Part shown: piece by piece, positions 10,321 through 23,054 of the stretch
Position numbering within the stretch: the first letter of the stretch is position 1
Layout: each line of letters starts with the position of its first letter
Origin: Plutella xylostella
Lineage: Eukaryota; Arthropoda; Insecta; Lepidoptera; Plutellidae
DNA length: 64,000 nucleotides
Assembly: GCF_932276165.1 (NCBI RefSeq)
Contig: NC_063983.1
Location: 2,177,501 to 2,241,500, forward strand
Reading direction: 5' to 3'
Notes under the pieces: model-generated
What the model was told of the DNA's origin: nothing
The model's database searches: none
The model's input: only the letters and a program-made list of their open reading frames with translations
Made by a program: the position numbers and the translations under genes

Positions 10321-10324
10321 TTTG

Positions 10325-10885
10325 ACGTGAATACGAATAATACGATGAACGTCTATGGTTTTGGTAAGGGGTGTATCTTTGAAAGTTGTAAGTACCCCCC
10401 AAAAATTGGGCATCACCGTTTTCGTTATATCTTTTGAAATATCGTAAATACCTATCTTAATTTAATTTATACCACTGGAGGGCTGAGATTCCAAAGAACA
10501 GATTTAAATAAGTAACAGTATGGCATTGTGGGGGCTTCCCGCCATTTTGAGATCATTTTGCGTTTTGTTATTATGATTATGAAAACCCAGATTTGTAATT
10601 AAATTAGTGTTACTTTTGATTCAGATATGCTACAGTATTGATATTGATTTTAATCGTGAGCTGTTAATGAAATCTATCGATATATCGAAACAAAAATTAC
10701 TAAAAATACCACCTATGAAAAAAAAAGTTAAAAGTATTGAAAAACAAGTGCGTTTTTTTTACCTCCGCCTATTATGCATTCAAAGCTAAAGTAGAAATTC
10801 AAATTTCATGGATTGTTAGAAAGCCTATTTCAAGGAGAATCGAATGGTACTCGTATAAGTATAACAAAACGCCATATGATTAAGT
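10325..10885. repeat. About 560-bp repeat, inverted partner at 46080-46615
   Basis: The sequence from TTTTTGACGTGAATACG through GAATCGAATGGTA is matched on the opposite strand across 46080-46615, with landmarks such as GATGAACGTCTATGGTTTTGG, CATCACCGTTTTCGTTATATC and GCATTCAAAGCT in the same order. No open frame or terminal repeats were recognised. It may be an uncharacterised dispersed element or part of an inverted duplication. Confidence 0.65.
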
Positions 10886-10904
10886 CCGGCACCGGATACC
10901 GGTA

Positions 10905-11090
10905 AATGCTATGTTTTTAGAATAGTTGTCACTATAAACATTGCTTATCAATTTTTATCAAGGTGATGAGAACAAGATAAAAAATAGAACAAAATATTTA
11001 TGATAGTTAAGTAGGTACATACCTACCTAGGTGCAGCCTCGAAATACCTACAGACCTAGTTTAAATAATTTGGTTGTAGGTAGGTACAAC
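10905..11090. repeat. Second copy of the 3234-3409 segment
   Basis: It has the same order of landmarks as 3234-3409 (TGCTATGTTTTTAG, ATCAATTTTTATCAAGGTGA, CCTACCTAGGTGCAGCCTC, CCTACAGACCTAGTTTAAAT). Here it is not interrupted by the TIR element. Confidence 0.6.
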
Positions 11091-11690
11091 GTAATTTTTT
11101 AAAGTCTGTCTACATTGAGATAAAATATATATTGTAGCAGAGCGTATACTGAACAGGTTGGTGGCTTAGAAATTGGTGCAGGATTTTAATAAGTATCTTA
11201 AAAAAAAATTGCAAACAGACCATGTCGTTTGCCATTTTTCGACTTATTATGAAAAAACCCTCGAATTCCGTGGGCCCATTTTCATGAAATCTTAAATGTA
11301 TATGTAGGTAATTAAATTCTTTACAAAGGTAACTTTCATTGGATTTCATGGACCAGAAGTCATCTTTTTATGCAAAAAACTAGTAAATACCGTTTTAAAA
11401 ATGATGACGCCGTGACAGATTTCTGATTTCTTCAGTCGTCGCCCTGATGGCGGCGTGTTAGGAGCGATCCCCACGCCATTTTATTTTTTATCAAATATTT
11501 CACAAAAACTGCATAAATTTACAAATGATGACTACAAATACTACAATACATTTGTATTTGCTATGAAAAGTATAATTTTCTCGACATTTTAAATGTAGAA
11601 AAGCTGAAAATTCTTAGAAAACATTTCGATTTGTTCACATTTTTTATTATAGAGTTACAGATGCATAGATAAAGATAAACATTACACATC
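11091..11690. other. Gene-free AT-rich spacer
   Basis: Only short unrelated open frames occur. A GC-richer patch near 11405-11480 is isolated. No feature was recognised. Confidence 0.4.
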
Positions 11691-12420
11691 ATCATCAGCC
11701 AATAATCATCCACTGCTGGACATAGGCCTCTCCCAAGGAGCGCCACAACACTCGGTCCTCGGCCTTCCTCATCCAACCACTACCCGCCACCCGCCTAAGG
11801 TCGTCAGTCCAGCGGGCAGGAGGGCGTTCCCACGCTTCGTTTGCCGGTTCGTGGTCTCCACTCGAGAACTCGTCTACCGCAACGGTTATCGGTTCTTCGG
11901 CAGATATGACCAGCCCACTGCCACTTCAGCTTGCATATTTTGACAGCTATGTCGGTAACCTTAGTCCTCTGATGGATAACCTCATTTCTGATACGATCCA
12001 TCAGAGGAACCCCAAGAATAGCTCTCTCCATAGCACGCTGAGCGACTTTAAATCGGAGGACCAGTCCTACCGTCAGTGTCCACGTTTCTGCACCATACGT
12101 CATGACTGGCAGGACGCACTGGTTGAAGACTTTTGTCTTCAGGCTCTGAGGAATGGCCGAGGAGAATATGTGACAAAGTTTCCCGAATGCAGCCCAACCC
12201 AGTTGGATGCGCCTTGCAGCCTCCTTGTCGAAGTTGCTTCTGCCTAGCCGAATAGTCTGCCCGAGGTAGACATATTCTTGCAGAACTTCGATTGTTGCCT
12301 CACCAACGGCGACCGGCTCCGGTTTGATGTGAGCATTGTACATGACTTTCGTCTTGTCCAAGTTCATACCGAGGCCTACACGTCGGGAAGCAGCATTTAG
12401 GCCACACATTACACATAATG
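11690..12420 (-). pseudogene. RTE-like LINE, 3' part of reverse transcriptase ORF
   Basis: The minus-strand frame 12424-11804 reads VGLGMNLDKTKVMYN, then YVYLGQTIRLGRSNFDKEAA, VLPVMTYGAETWTL and KWQWAGHICRRTDNRCGRRV. These are the thumb and C-terminal region of RTE-clade reverse transcriptases that are abundant in Lepidoptera. A downstream frame (minus, about 11800-11690) gives the end of the protein (RKAEDRVLWRSLGEAY-type residues), so one frameshift separates them. It is 5'-truncated and inactive. Confidence 0.75.
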
Positions 12421-12489
12421 ACATTTATTATCTGGTAACTTTTTGTGAAAATATGAATGCAAATGTTGACAATCGCACTCAGGTACAGA

Positions 12490-13675
12490 TTTTTCTAAGG
12501 CTTTTGATACTGTGCAACATAGTATCCTCCTTCATAAAATGTGTACAGTGTTTGGCGTGGATGGACCCATGTTGAAATGGTTTAAGACATATTTAAAGGA
12601 TCGAACTTGCTTCGTTGTAGTTAATGGATATAATTCATCAAATTTTAAGCAGTTTTCGGGAGTACCACAGGGTTCACACCTTGGCCCACTGCTGTTCGTA
12701 ATTTTTATTAATGATATTCAAAATTGCTTTAAACACACCGACGCCTATCTGTTTGCAGATGACCTTAAAACTATAAGACCTATTAAATAAATTCATGATA
12801 GCAAGTTGATACAAGAAGACTTGGTGCGGCTTCAGGACTGGTGTCGACTTAATAAAATGCTTCTAAACAGCAGCAAGTGTTACTGCTTATCTTTTTCACG
12901 GAATCAGAATATTTTACCAACATCTTACCACATCAATAATGTGAAACTTGAAAGGTATCATTAGGGACCTTGGAGTGATTTTTGACAGTAAGTTGACATT
13001 CAGGCCTCAATACGATAACATACTTATAAAATCTTCTAGAATGATGGGATTTATTTTAAGGAACAGCAAGAACGTTCTTATAAAAAACGCACTCTGAGGT
13101 CTTACCCCAGTGGACTGAATTATTTTAAAATACTTTCTCTTAACAATAGAAGAAAATTACTAGACATGTCTTTCTTTTTTAAGCTATTAAATAATCAGCT
13201 TGATTGTCCACCTTTGTTAAGTAGCATAAATTTAAACATTCCTTTTAAAATGGCAAGAGCTCATGTCTACAAACTGTTCAAGGATAAACCACACAAGACC
13301 AATCTCGGTATGAACAGCCCTATAACCAGGATGATAAAAATGTATAACTCGTTTCCAAAAAACTGTAATATTGATATTTTTAGTGAACATTTGCATGCGT
13401 TTAAACGAAAACTAATCACCTATTTCACACATTTGGTTAAACATATTTAATAATTATTAAACTGTAAACTAACCAACCTTAACTAATTTGTTGTACCTAC
13501 TTAAGTAATCTTTGTTTTCATATTTTATATTATTTCATGTTGCTATCTTTGTAAGCTGTGGTTACCTATAATTGGATAGTCACCTGACCTGAAACATCTA
13601 TTGTTAAATTAATTAAGCTGTTTTTTAATGTAATGTAATGTGTACCATCTGTGGGTGATCCATAAATAAATAAAT
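12490..13675 (+). pseudogene. 5'-truncated Jockey-like LINE relic
   Basis: Plus-strand frames read FSKAFDTVQHSILLHKMC, GVPQGSHLGPLLFVIFINDI and AYLFADDLKTI (RT motifs A, B and C). A stop at about 12790 and frameshifts follow, then a C-terminal block (MSFFFKLLNNQLDCPPLL through LITYFTHLVKHI, ending at 13450). The 3' UTR ends in ATAAATAAATAAAT at about 13660-13673 after TAATGTAATGTAATG. It has no endonuclease and was truncated next to the RTE copy. Confidence 0.7.
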
Positions 13676-13688
13676 TAGATTCTCCGAA

Positions 13689-14244
13689 TAAGGGCGGATT
13701 CGACCAACGTCGAGTAACTTTTTACTCACGAGTAAAGTACCAGTTACTCGCGAGTAAGCAGTTTTTGCATTCTACCAAACCTGAAACCAAGATAACTAGC
13801 TTATCCCAAGAATAAAATGTTATACCGCCAAAATTGACCGTGTAACGAGCTTATCCGAGAGTAATTTTGTAATGGCGGCAGCACATCAGCTGATTAGAAA
13901 ACCGTCATAATGACATATAAACACATCTGTCAAAACATAAACAAAAGTACGTTAAAAGGCAAAGTCTCAGAATAACAACAGCGAATAAAATATTAAAACA
14001 TAAACAATTTCATACTTTTATAATCCATTCAAACTAAGTTGGCATGTCATTTCTATTGCATGCTTTGAAACGCAGCTATTTTTATTTTAGTTGCATTACA
14101 GTTTCGTTCCTCGTTCATTCAATTTAATCATGGTATAACTTGGTAGAATGCAAATGTACTTATCCTAGATATTTACTCGCGTATAATTTTAATTCCAGTA
14201 TAGTTATTCTCGTGTAACGTGATGTTTGGACGAATTCACCCTAA
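13689..14244. mobile_element. Harbinger-like MITE with TAA target duplication
   Basis: The 550-bp element 13692-14241 starts GGGCGGATTCGACCAA and ends GGACGAATTCACCC; these are inverted repeats with subterminal GAGTAAC/CGTGTAAC motifs. It is flanked by TAA on both sides, the target type of PIF/Harbinger elements. The interior is non-coding and has several ACTCGCGAGTAA-like motifs. Confidence 0.65.
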
Positions 14245-14479
14245 GAACTATAAGGTCAATGCAGTATACCAAAGCGCGAGCTCGTTAATATTCTGAAGGC
14301 TACTAATTTAACTTTATTTTATTTTAACGTGTACTATGTGTATGCTAGATAAGCTACATAATATACAGGGTGATGAAAAGTAAGTGTGCACAATTTGTAT
14401 GAGAAAAAAAACGTAATAAAAAAGATATAAGTAGGTATTTTAAGATGTGGTAGTCTGTTACTACAGAGTGTTCAAAATT

Positions 14480-14975
14480 AAAGAACTATCATCATCATCG
14501 TCAGCCAATAATAAAGACAAAGATAAAGATAAAAAATCTTTATTCGGTGTCCAGCACCACACACCAAAAATACACAAAAATATAACAAATAAGTAAAACA
14601 AAACAAAAAAAAAACCTTATATAATGTATACTTATTAGTACTTAATAGCGGTGTGTGTTGTGGCATCCACCCACCTGACGCGGGACTGATTTTCAGTCGC
14701 GTCCTTCCGTGATAATCATCCACTGCTGGACATAGGCCTCTCCCAAGGAGCGCCACTACACTCGGTCCTCGGCCTTTCTCATCCAACCACTACCGGCTAC
14801 CCGCCTAAGGTCGTCAGTCCAGCGGGCAGGAGGGCGACCCACGCTGCGTTTGCCTGTTCGTGGTCTCCACTCCAGAACTCGTTTACCCCAACGGTTATCG
14901 GTTCTTCGGCAGATATGACCGGCCCACTGCCACTTCAGCTTGCATATTTTGACAGCTATGTCGGTAACCTTGAAG
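14480..14975 (-). pseudogene. RTE-like LINE 3' end fragment with a nested insertion
   Basis: The sequence from 14712 to 14975 repeats the 11700-11960 copy (ATCCACTGCTGGACATAGGC, then TCGGTTCTTCGGCAGATATG). Between the CGTCAGCCAATAAT and GATAATCATCC halves sits about 205 bp (14507-14711) ending in an AATAAAGAT-type tail on the minus strand, probably the 3' end of another LINE. Confidence 0.6.
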
Positions 14976-15450
14976 AACTATAATTTAATTTTTTTATTAT
15001 CGATTTAACAAGATTTGCAAAAAAGCGGTTAAGTGCGACTTAATCTCGCAGAGAAAAAAATCTAAATGTTTACTGTAGCTATGAATTGCACATGCGTTAC
15101 AAGTAGAATGAAATACCGCATAACTATGTAAGAGCCTAGTATTCAAATGAGAAACTTACAAAAAAAAATACAATTAATAATGAAAAACATAGCTTTTTAA
15201 CCCCAGACCTGTAGAGGGGTGTTATAAGTTTAACGTAATGGCTGAACCGATTTTAGCTTTAGATTTACCTTAAGTATATTCATATGATTAAAAAAAAAAA
15301 TGTTTTACCATTTTGGAATCGCCATAAAATTACCTATACAGGTTTACAGGTGTTGCAAAAAGGTATGCCAAAAAGGAGGTTATTCTGAAAAACTTTTGAT
15401 CTATGTCTAGTTTTGGAAATTCGAGAAAAATAAATTCGTTCTTGATAATA
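14976..15450. other. Gene-free spacer with a short repeat fragment
   Basis: The sequence is AT-rich without coding signal. At about 15200-15265 the block CAGACCTGTAGAGGGGTGTT with TATAAGTTTAACG looks like the end of a common lepidopteran interspersed repeat. Confidence 0.35.
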
Positions 15451-15549
15451 AAATAAGTCACTATCTATCTATTTATCTATCATGGCGAGCTGATTTTCCG
15501 CATTTAGCCTCCAAGGTGGGCCATTATGCGTGAAATACCTATGGGGTGA

Positions 15550-16368
15550 CTAGCTATTAAGCCACCCAAGCTCACGCCAGAAAGCCAGTAGACGACCTAG
15601 GTTGCTCATGACTTCCCGGAGGGACCCCGGAGATCCGAGGATTTTTGATCGTATTGTCTCCACGCCTTTGCAATGTAACAAGACATGGGAAGCTGTTTCA
15701 TCTTCCTCCATGCAACTTCTGCAAAGAGGAGTGGTGGAGATTTTCATGCGATATAGGTGTTTATTTAACCGGCAGTGGCCTGTTATGGTACTTATCACGA
15801 CACGTAAGTTTGCTCTGTCCAAGCATAATAATTTGCGTGTTAGTTTAGTATTAATTAGTGGTACAAAAGCTTTTGTTTGTTTGCACTCGGCACTGTTACT
15901 CCAGAGATTGGTGTGGCATTCTGTCGTTCGGGAACGCAACCAAGAGCGAATTTGGTTGAAAGGGATCGGTACTATCGGCTCTGGGCCTATTGGTGCAGTG
16001 TCAGATCCCTTTCGTGCAAGTTCATCAGCAGCGTCGTTCCCCAGCGACCCGCTGTGCCCTTTTATCCACTGGAGGGTTATGGTATTGTTTTGTGAGGCAA
16101 GCGATTCTAGAGCTGAGTGACACTCTAGTACTAGCCCCGAAGTTATAGTTTTGCTAGACAAAGCTAGCAGAACTGCAGCACTATCAGATAGGATACGAAT
16201 ACGTTGATTCGTAACCTTTCTAGATTTGACTGCGTTAGCGGCCCGTGTAATAGCAACACATTCAGCCTGAAAGATTGTGTTGTATTTGCTTAGTGCCAGT
16301 GAAAAATGAATGTTTAGGTCATCGGAGTGGACACCAGCACCCGTACCTGACGTTTTTTTTGGATCCAT
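15550..16368 (-). pseudogene. E1 ORF2 C-terminal part: RNase H and tail domain
   Basis: This frame carries the RNase H domain of E1. YTDGS sits at the upstream frame junction, FQAECVAIT supplies the conserved E, ILSDSAAVLLAL the next D, and WIKGHSGSLGNDAADELA the His/Asp pair. A C-terminal cysteine/histidine motif (CRSCMEEDETASHVLLHC) follows, then a stop at 15550. It is one base out of frame with the upstream RT segment, the break falling in an eight-A run on the minus strand after YTDGSKK. Catalytic residues are otherwise present. Confidence 0.8.
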
Positions 16369-17425
16369 CAGTGTAAATTCTCAGTTCATATATACTGGAC
16401 TGATCTCTTGGTTCTTCATGCAATTGAATGTTATAGTGCCTTTTAAATATATGGATAAGCGGTATTCGATCACCAATGGCTGCCATCATTGGTTGATGTT
16501 TTATGGCTTCCAACATAATGGATGTGTGTGACGCTGTTGAGTTATTTGCCCAGAGGCCAGCTGCTCTTAGTCTAAAAGCGGCGGCAGCTGCTTCCTGTTT
16601 CACCACGAGATGTAATGGTGGAAGGTCGAGAAGTACCTCAAGTGCGGCCGTGGGTGTTGATTTCATGCATCCTGTGATGGCTACACATGCAAGCCTTTGT
16701 AGCTTTTGCAGCTTGTTTTTTACTGAGCTAAGTTCTGTTCTGGGCCACCAGACTACAGAACCGTAAGTTATGGTAGGTCGTATGACAGCTTTGTACAGCC
16801 ATAATGTTAATTTTGGTTTAAGGCCCCAGGTTTTTCCTAACATTCGCTTACACTGCCAGAAAGCGATCGTAGCCTGTTTTATTTTGTTATCGAGATGTTT
16901 ATTCCAGTTCAACTTGTTATCTAGCGTTATGCCAAGATATTTCACTTCGGTTGAAAGTGTTAGTTGAGTACCAAATAATGTAGGCAAGCTCATGTTATTG
17001 AGTTTTCTCTTGTTAGTAAATAGGACTAATTCTGTTTTACTGGGATTGACTTTTAGTCGATACTCCCTGCACCATTGCTCGACAATCTTCATTGCGGCCT
17101 GCATAACGCTACAATGGAGGTTCTCGAATTTCCCACTAATGAGGATGGTGAGGTCATCTGCATAGCCGACTGTATAGAAGCCGCTGCTGTTGAGTTGTCT
17201 AAGCAGGTCGTCAACTACCAGATTCCACAGTAGAGGTGAAAGGACCCCGCCTTGAGGGCAGCCTTTAGCTACAATGCATCTGGTTGTCCCATTTAGGTTG
17301 AGTTGTACTGCTCTTAACTTTAACATATTATTTATCCAACCCCGTAGAGTTGGATTAACATTATATTTGGTTAAGGCAATGTTGATACTATCGAAGTTTG
17401 TTTTATCAAAGGCCCCTTCTATGTC
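16319..17425 (-). pseudogene. E1 ORF2 middle part: reverse transcriptase motifs A-E
   Basis: It reads from DIEGAFDKTNFDS (motif A, just after the E2 insertion) through AKGCPQGGVLSPLLWN (motif B) and GYADDLTIL (motif C catalytic YADD), then VKYLGITLDNKLNWNKHL and the thumb. It runs into a frameshift at the start of the RNase H domain near 16346. It was originally continuous with 21291-23054. It has no stop codons up to the frameshift. Confidence 0.85.
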
Positions 17426-17434
17426 TATAAAGGA

Positions 17435-17466
<32 letters not shown>

Positions 17467-17966
17467 AAAACTTTATTTGGCTTAGACAGCAATATTAATT
17501 TACAAAGAAAGATGGAATGAAATATAAATATAGGTACTTAATCTAATCAATCTAAATATATATAAGTATATAAATCTAATAATGAGAAAAAAAAATATAA
17601 AATTATTGGTGATAGGCAATAAATAATATGCTGTCGTCGTCAAAACGGTGTCCACTCAGCTACTGCAGCGCCTTTGGTTGGTTTAAAGGACACTGCGCTG
17701 GTTTTCAGTGGAAGCCTTATAGTGACGCACTACGCGTAGGTAGTTAATAAAAATCAAACGAAAACACGGGGGAAACAAAAACAAAGTGAAGTGCGCGAGC
17801 GACGACATGGCGGAGCGCGTTCGCCCTGAAATCTACTTTCAGGCAGGAGCGGCACACATAGCCGGCGCCGGCCACACGTGTCGCGCGCGCACCGAGACAA
17901 ATAATAAGAACGTGATAATAACACTAATTAATATCAATATAAGGTGAACAGAAACACGACACATTA

Positions 17967-17999
17967 TCCTAACTAATATTATAAATGCGAAAGTAACTG

Positions 18000-18034
<35 letters not shown>

Positions 18035-18185
18035 TACTCTTTCACGCCAAAACTACTGAACGGATTTGAATGAAATTTGGTATACATACGGTCCAGACCC
18101 TGGGAAAGAACATAGGCTACTTTTTATCCCGGAATTCCCACGGGAAAACTTTTTAAGGCGAAGCGAAGCGCGCGGGAACAGCTAG
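17967..18185 (+). mobile_element. Short non-autonomous Helitron
   Basis: It starts TCCTAACTAATATTATAAATG after host A and ends GGGAACAGCTAG before host T, which is the A|TC...CTAG|T boundary of Helitrons. A GTCT microsatellite (about 18000-18035) and GGCGAAGCGAAGCGCGCGGG near the 3' end form the usual 3' hairpin region. It is non-coding. Confidence 0.85.
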
Positions 18186-18669
18186 TAATAACATAAAGAA
18201 ACAATAATGATAAATAACATTAAGAATTACGGTAAGTGCCTACTTATCAATACCATGTAGTTATGTAATATGTATAGGTTACTAAGCCATTGAACTGGTA
18301 GTGTGTTTTGTGTTATTTGTAGTGAGAAATAATAATGGTATGTGAAAGTTATCAAAAACATGTTGTGTGATAAATACGTGTATGTATACATAGATAATTA
18401 TAACTCATATGTATTATACATAAATAAATAATAACTAGGTACTCGTACATATATATTCATAAGTACTAAAATTTTAGAATAGTGTTGTTAACTATAATTC
18501 ACTACTTTATTGTTCAGGTTCCAAGGACTAAAATGAAATGTCAAAGCGTGTAGAAGAATATTATGAACGATGAACGTGTGTGTGTAGCAGACAATAATGG
18601 GAATGGGCCTGCAACCATGCAAACGAAATCCTACCTTGCGCATCGTGGATAAAATTCAAGTGAGTGAAA

Positions 18670-21283
18670 TTATGGTTGTGCCTTTTGAACTGCTAGTAAA
18701 TAATTTTTATAACGTTTTCTAAATGTGTAAATTGTTTTCAGACCACGTATAGGGGGTGGGAGATTATTGAAGATGTCGCTGGCAAGATACTTAAAGCTAT
18801 GCCGATACATGGCTGATTTGTGCTTGGGGGTGAGCATCAGATACGTGGAGGCCCTCGTGTTGATGGTGTGGTGTTGGCGCGCCCAGTTCAGCTTATCATA
18901 CAGATAATCTGGCGACTGATGCTTCACGACGCCAAAGAGGAGAGTAGCCAGATGCAACTTCCATCTCGCCGCAATCTTCAGCAGGTTTGACCTATTTAGA
19001 AAGGGTGTAACATGAGTGCGCGGGGGAATGTTGAAGCAGAACCGAGCGCAGGCATTCTGCACCCTTTGAACCAACCTTTCTGTTTTACGCAGTAAGCACG
19101 GTCCATATACAGTGTCGGCATAGTTCAATTTAGATAGTACCAGTGATTCGCACAACTGTATACGGAGGGCTTCATCGATGTACGGTCTTATGTTATACAG
19201 AAGTTTAAGTCTGTAAAAACAATTTGTAACCATGTTCATAACATGTTTCTCGAAACGTAGGTTACTGTCAAACACAAGACCCAGGTTGCGCGCTTCTGTA
19301 ACCCTTTCAATAACCGTCCCATTTAGTATAATGTTAGGGTTTTCTGCTAGTGTATCTTTGACCTGCTTTTTGGTACCAATTATCATATACATAGATTTGT
19401 TCGGGTTAAGGTGAAGGGAGTTATTATTAGACCAGGTTGTAATCCGCTCTAAGTCCTCATTAATGAGCTTACATGTTAGCTCTGTCTCGTGTGGGGGGCA
19501 TGACAAGTATATTTGTAGGTCATCTGCGTAGACATGAAAACTACAGTTTTTCACCTCCAAAGCGATGTCACAGGCGTACAGTATAAATAGTAGAGGTCCT
19601 AGGATAGATCCTTGTGGCACAACCCTGGTCACTGAATAGTTCGCTGATAAAATAGTTGTACCATCAGATTTTCTCAACTTGACAATCTGGGATCTTCGAT
19701 CTAGGTAACTAAAGAACCATCTCACCGTGCTGGGGTCAAAACCATAATATGTCAATTTTGCCAGCAGTAGCGGGACACTGATCGTGTCAAAAGCGCGGGA
19801 AAAGTCGAGTAGTGTCAGTATGGTGGATTTACCCTTATCTTGGGATGCGAGAATGTTATCTACCACGTCTAGGAGTGCTGTCGTTGTACTTCTACCCTTG
19901 CGGAATCCGGATTGCACTGATGGAAGGATCTTGTTTTGTTCGAGATAATTGGACATTTGGTGGTGTACTACTTTTTCTAGTATCTTAGATAGGGTAGATA
20001 GTAGGCTAATTGGTCGGAGATCCTTAAAGTCCGTTGGGTCTGACTTTTTAGGAATAGGGTTTACTAATGCAATTTTCCACTGATCGGGGAAAATTGATGA
20101 AGTTATGGATTGATTAATGATGAAAGTAAGGATGTCTAATGTGCGTGGAAGTGTGAGGATTAGCATATCCAGTGATATTCCATCATATCCTAGCGCATTT
20201 GATTTGAATTTTTTAATTAACCCGCTGACTACTTCTTCAGTTATGGTTTGTAGTTTGAAGTTATGTTGATTGTGTTTATTGCTTTCATAGTAAATAATAT
20301 TAGATAAATTTAGACTGTTATTACCGGGAAGATTTAAAAAGTGTTGATTAATTTCGTCGGGGTTAGTAAAATGTTCTGGGAGTACTGTATTTTTATGGCT
20401 CCGCATAACTGTTTTTTTAAGATTATTCCATAGAGTGGATGAATTTTTAATATTATTATTAATGTTGGACTGATAGTAAGCTCGTTTTTCATTGAGAATA
20501 GCGGCTGTAACTAAACTTTTCAAGTCCTTATAGTGTTTTTTGTTTGAATCTGAGCCTGCGACGCGAAACTTTTTATACGCTGCATCTCTCAAGCTCATCA
20601 TATACTTAACGTTGTCAGTAATCCAGGGGTAGCTGAAAGTTTTTATCCGTACAGTTCGCTCGGGAGCGTGGAGATCGAATAACTTGATCAAGCAGTCAGT
20701 GAATACGGCAACCATTTCATTTACATCTTGTAATGTTTTAATATCTTCCCAGCGAATCGAATTTAGGTCACTATTAAATTGGTCCATTGAAATATTTTTT
20801 AAAGGCCGGTATGTTATCCATTTCGGAGTAGGCTTGGGTTTTTTAATATTGAGGTCTACAGTTATAAATGCATGTTTTCCCAGTGTGGGTATACGCTCAA
20901 CGTTTAGTCGTCTGACCTCGGTATCCGCGCTCACAACATCTATCAGTGTCTCGCTACTATCGGTGAAGTGCGTAGGTTCAGTGACCAATTGGGCTAGGCC
21001 TACACTATTCACAAAGTCGCAGAGTTGCCGCACTTTGCCCTCATTCATACTGGTACCTAATAGGTTAATGTTAAAATCCCCTAGCAATATGGTTTTATCG
21101 TAGTCTACAAACGAAGTTACAGAATCTGTCAGGGCGTCAAAAAAAGAGTTGCAATCTTGCCACGGAGGTCGGTAAGCGGTACCAATTAACAATTTGATTG
21201 TGTTGACGGTACAACTCAACCACATTTGCTCAATACCTGTCGCGGTGGGGTGGGTACGGAATCGTGCCTTTATACCAGTTTTT
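18670..21283 (-). CDS. E2 ORF2 (partial): endonuclease C-terminus and reverse transcriptase
   Basis: The frame is open from the truncation point to its stop at 18670, about 870 aa. The endonuclease part shows ILLGDFNINLLG and the LIDVVSAD and GKHAFITVDL blocks. The RT domain shows DLRPISLLSTLSKILEKVVH, LLDFSRAFDTISVPLLLAKL (motif A), VPQGSILGPLLFILYACDI (motif B) and FHVYADDLQIYL (motif C). The C-terminal region ends FRKRYKNYLLAVQKAQP. No internal stop is present, so this copy is young, but it lacks the N-terminal endonuclease and ORF1 and is not autonomous. The apparent upstream residues MCANKQRINTR belong to E1 and not to this protein. Confidence 0.88.
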
Positions 21284-21290
21284 ATATAAA

Positions 21291-23054
21291 AACAGTGGAG
21301 GCACCTAGTGTTGATTCTTTGTTTGTTAGCGCACACTCAATTTTGTTCACTACGCTATGGAGTGCTGTTTCGGTCGATTTGCCAGCGATATAGGCATGTT
21401 GGCTGTTATGTAATGGTTTTCGTTTGAGATTATTATCTCGTATGTGTCTGTCACAAAGTCTTTCTAGGGTCTTTAGTAGAAACGACGTTAAACTAATAGG
21501 TCTGTAGGACTTTGGATCCGTGTAGTCACTTTTTCCTGATTTAGGAATAAAGGTTGATTTCACCTCTCTCCACTGTTTAGGAATGTAGTTATGTGCTAAG
21601 CAAGCCTTAAAGATATTCGCTAAGCTTTGCACGATAACCTGTTGTCCCCACACTAGGAGCGCGGGGAATATACCATCCAAACCAGCTGATTTAAAAGGTA
21701 GAAAGCTGTTTATGGCCCATTCAATTTTTTCAACGGTTACTAATTCTTGGGCGGTTATCCAATCAGATATTGACGGGTTCGAGTGCTCGCTATTATCCCA
21801 GGTCAGATCATCAACGAGGCGGCAGTCTGGGAAATGCGTTTCAAGGAGTACTTGGCACGTTTCTTTATCGTTGTTAGTATAGGTTTTATCGGCTTTTTTT
21901 AGGCAGCCAAGGTTTTTATTTTGACCGCAGTCTAAGATTTTTCGGACTCTAGCTGCTTCGTTGTTGGATTCAATGTTTTCGCAGAATCGACGCCATGAGT
22001 CTCCTTGGCGGATTCTTATTCGTTTTTTGTAGTGTTTTTGAGCTTCTTTATATAGCTCCCAGTCAGCATAGTGTCTAGTGTTTTTGGCCCTATTAAACAG
22101 CTTCCTAATCTTACGTCTCAGTCTCTCAAGCTCCGGTCCCCACCAGTGGGAGGTTCTGGGCCGAGTAGGCGGAGACGCAAGTGGACATGCTTGTTCATAA
22201 GATGTTGTTATACATGTTGTTAGTGACAAAACATTGGTTTCTATAGCCGCGGTGGATTGCGACATGTCTTTAAAGTTTATAGTTTGAAAGTTTTGTGTTA
22301 GTGCTTGAACGTATTTAGTTCGGTCAGTCTTCCGCGGGTTACGGCGCGGTTTGACTTGCGGTGGTTTCGCTTGAAGTTTAAAACATATTCTTCTATGATC
22401 GGCACAGGATGGTTCGTTTGATACATGCCAGTCCGAAATTAGGTCCGTGACGCCAGTAGTAGCAAAAGTGACGTCAACAATTGTTTGGTAACGCGATGAA
22501 ACGAACGTCGGTTCAGAGCCTATATTAAGAATGTTAAGGTTTGTTGAAAATAAGTAAGTTACCAGGTTTTCGCCCCTTCTGTTGGGAGTTTCACTGCCCC
22601 AGAGCGGATGGTGCGCGTTGGTATCCGCAGCGATGATCAGCTCTAGGGAGTTGGACTCGCAGTGATGCACCAGGTCCGCCAACTCACCGGGTGGAGGATC
22701 TCCATCGCCAGGCATGTAGGCGGACGCTAGTACAATTGAACTACAGTTACCCACCAAGTTCTGAACTAACACAGCTGTTAAATCTTTCGTGCAGAACTGG
22801 GTGAGTTGTACCGCGTCCACAGAACGGGGCATGTAAATACACGTGCGTGGGTTAAGAATAGAGGTGTTTAAAAACAACTTACCCCCAATGTTGCTGAGAC
22901 CGCAGATACGGCTTCCCCTGATCCACGGCTCCTGGATCAGGGCGATGGTCCCGGTGTTGACCTCCAGCTGCCTGCGTAGGGTAGCCGCCGCAATCTGCTT
23001 GTGCTGGAGGTTGGTTTGAATGACGGAGAGGTTACTGAGGCGAGCGGAGAACAT
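21291..23054 (-). pseudogene. E1 ORF2 N-terminal part: endonuclease and start of RT
   Basis: The start chosen is the ATG at 23054 (MFSARLSNLSVIQTNLQHKQ), overlapping the ORF1 stop by 23 nt. The endonuclease region shows ALIQEPWIRGSRICGL, LASAYMPGDGD, ELIIAADTNAHHPLWGS and a CADHRRICF end. RT begins with SAGLDGIFPALL and KSYRPISLTSFLLKTLERL, then HAYIAGKSTETALHSVV. The frame is interrupted by E2 after STVFI. Apart from that interruption it is intact. Apurinic-type endonuclease plus RT is the standard layout of this LINE group. Confidence 0.85.

Larger units (their letters stand above)
17432..21284 (-). mobile_element. Jockey/CR1-like LINE (E2) inserted in E1
   Basis: E2 lies between TATAAA repeats (17426-17431 and 21285-21290) exactly where E1 motif A should continue (TVFI then DIEG). 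It is 5'-truncated within its endonuclease. The 3' UTR (17432-18669) ends in an AATAAAG signal and a long TTTC simple repeat on the minus strand (plus 17433-17469). A 219-bp Helitron sits in this 3' UTR. A GC-rich patch near 17800-17900 may be another insertion. Confidence 0.85.

Noticed and set aside
15550..17425. Host gene with RNase H domain
   Set aside because: It is collinear with the RT and endonuclease of LINE E1 and bounded by that element's target duplication.
18000..18035. CRISPR-like or regulatory repeat in the GTCT run
   Set aside because: It is a plain microsatellite inside a Helitron; there are no spacers.
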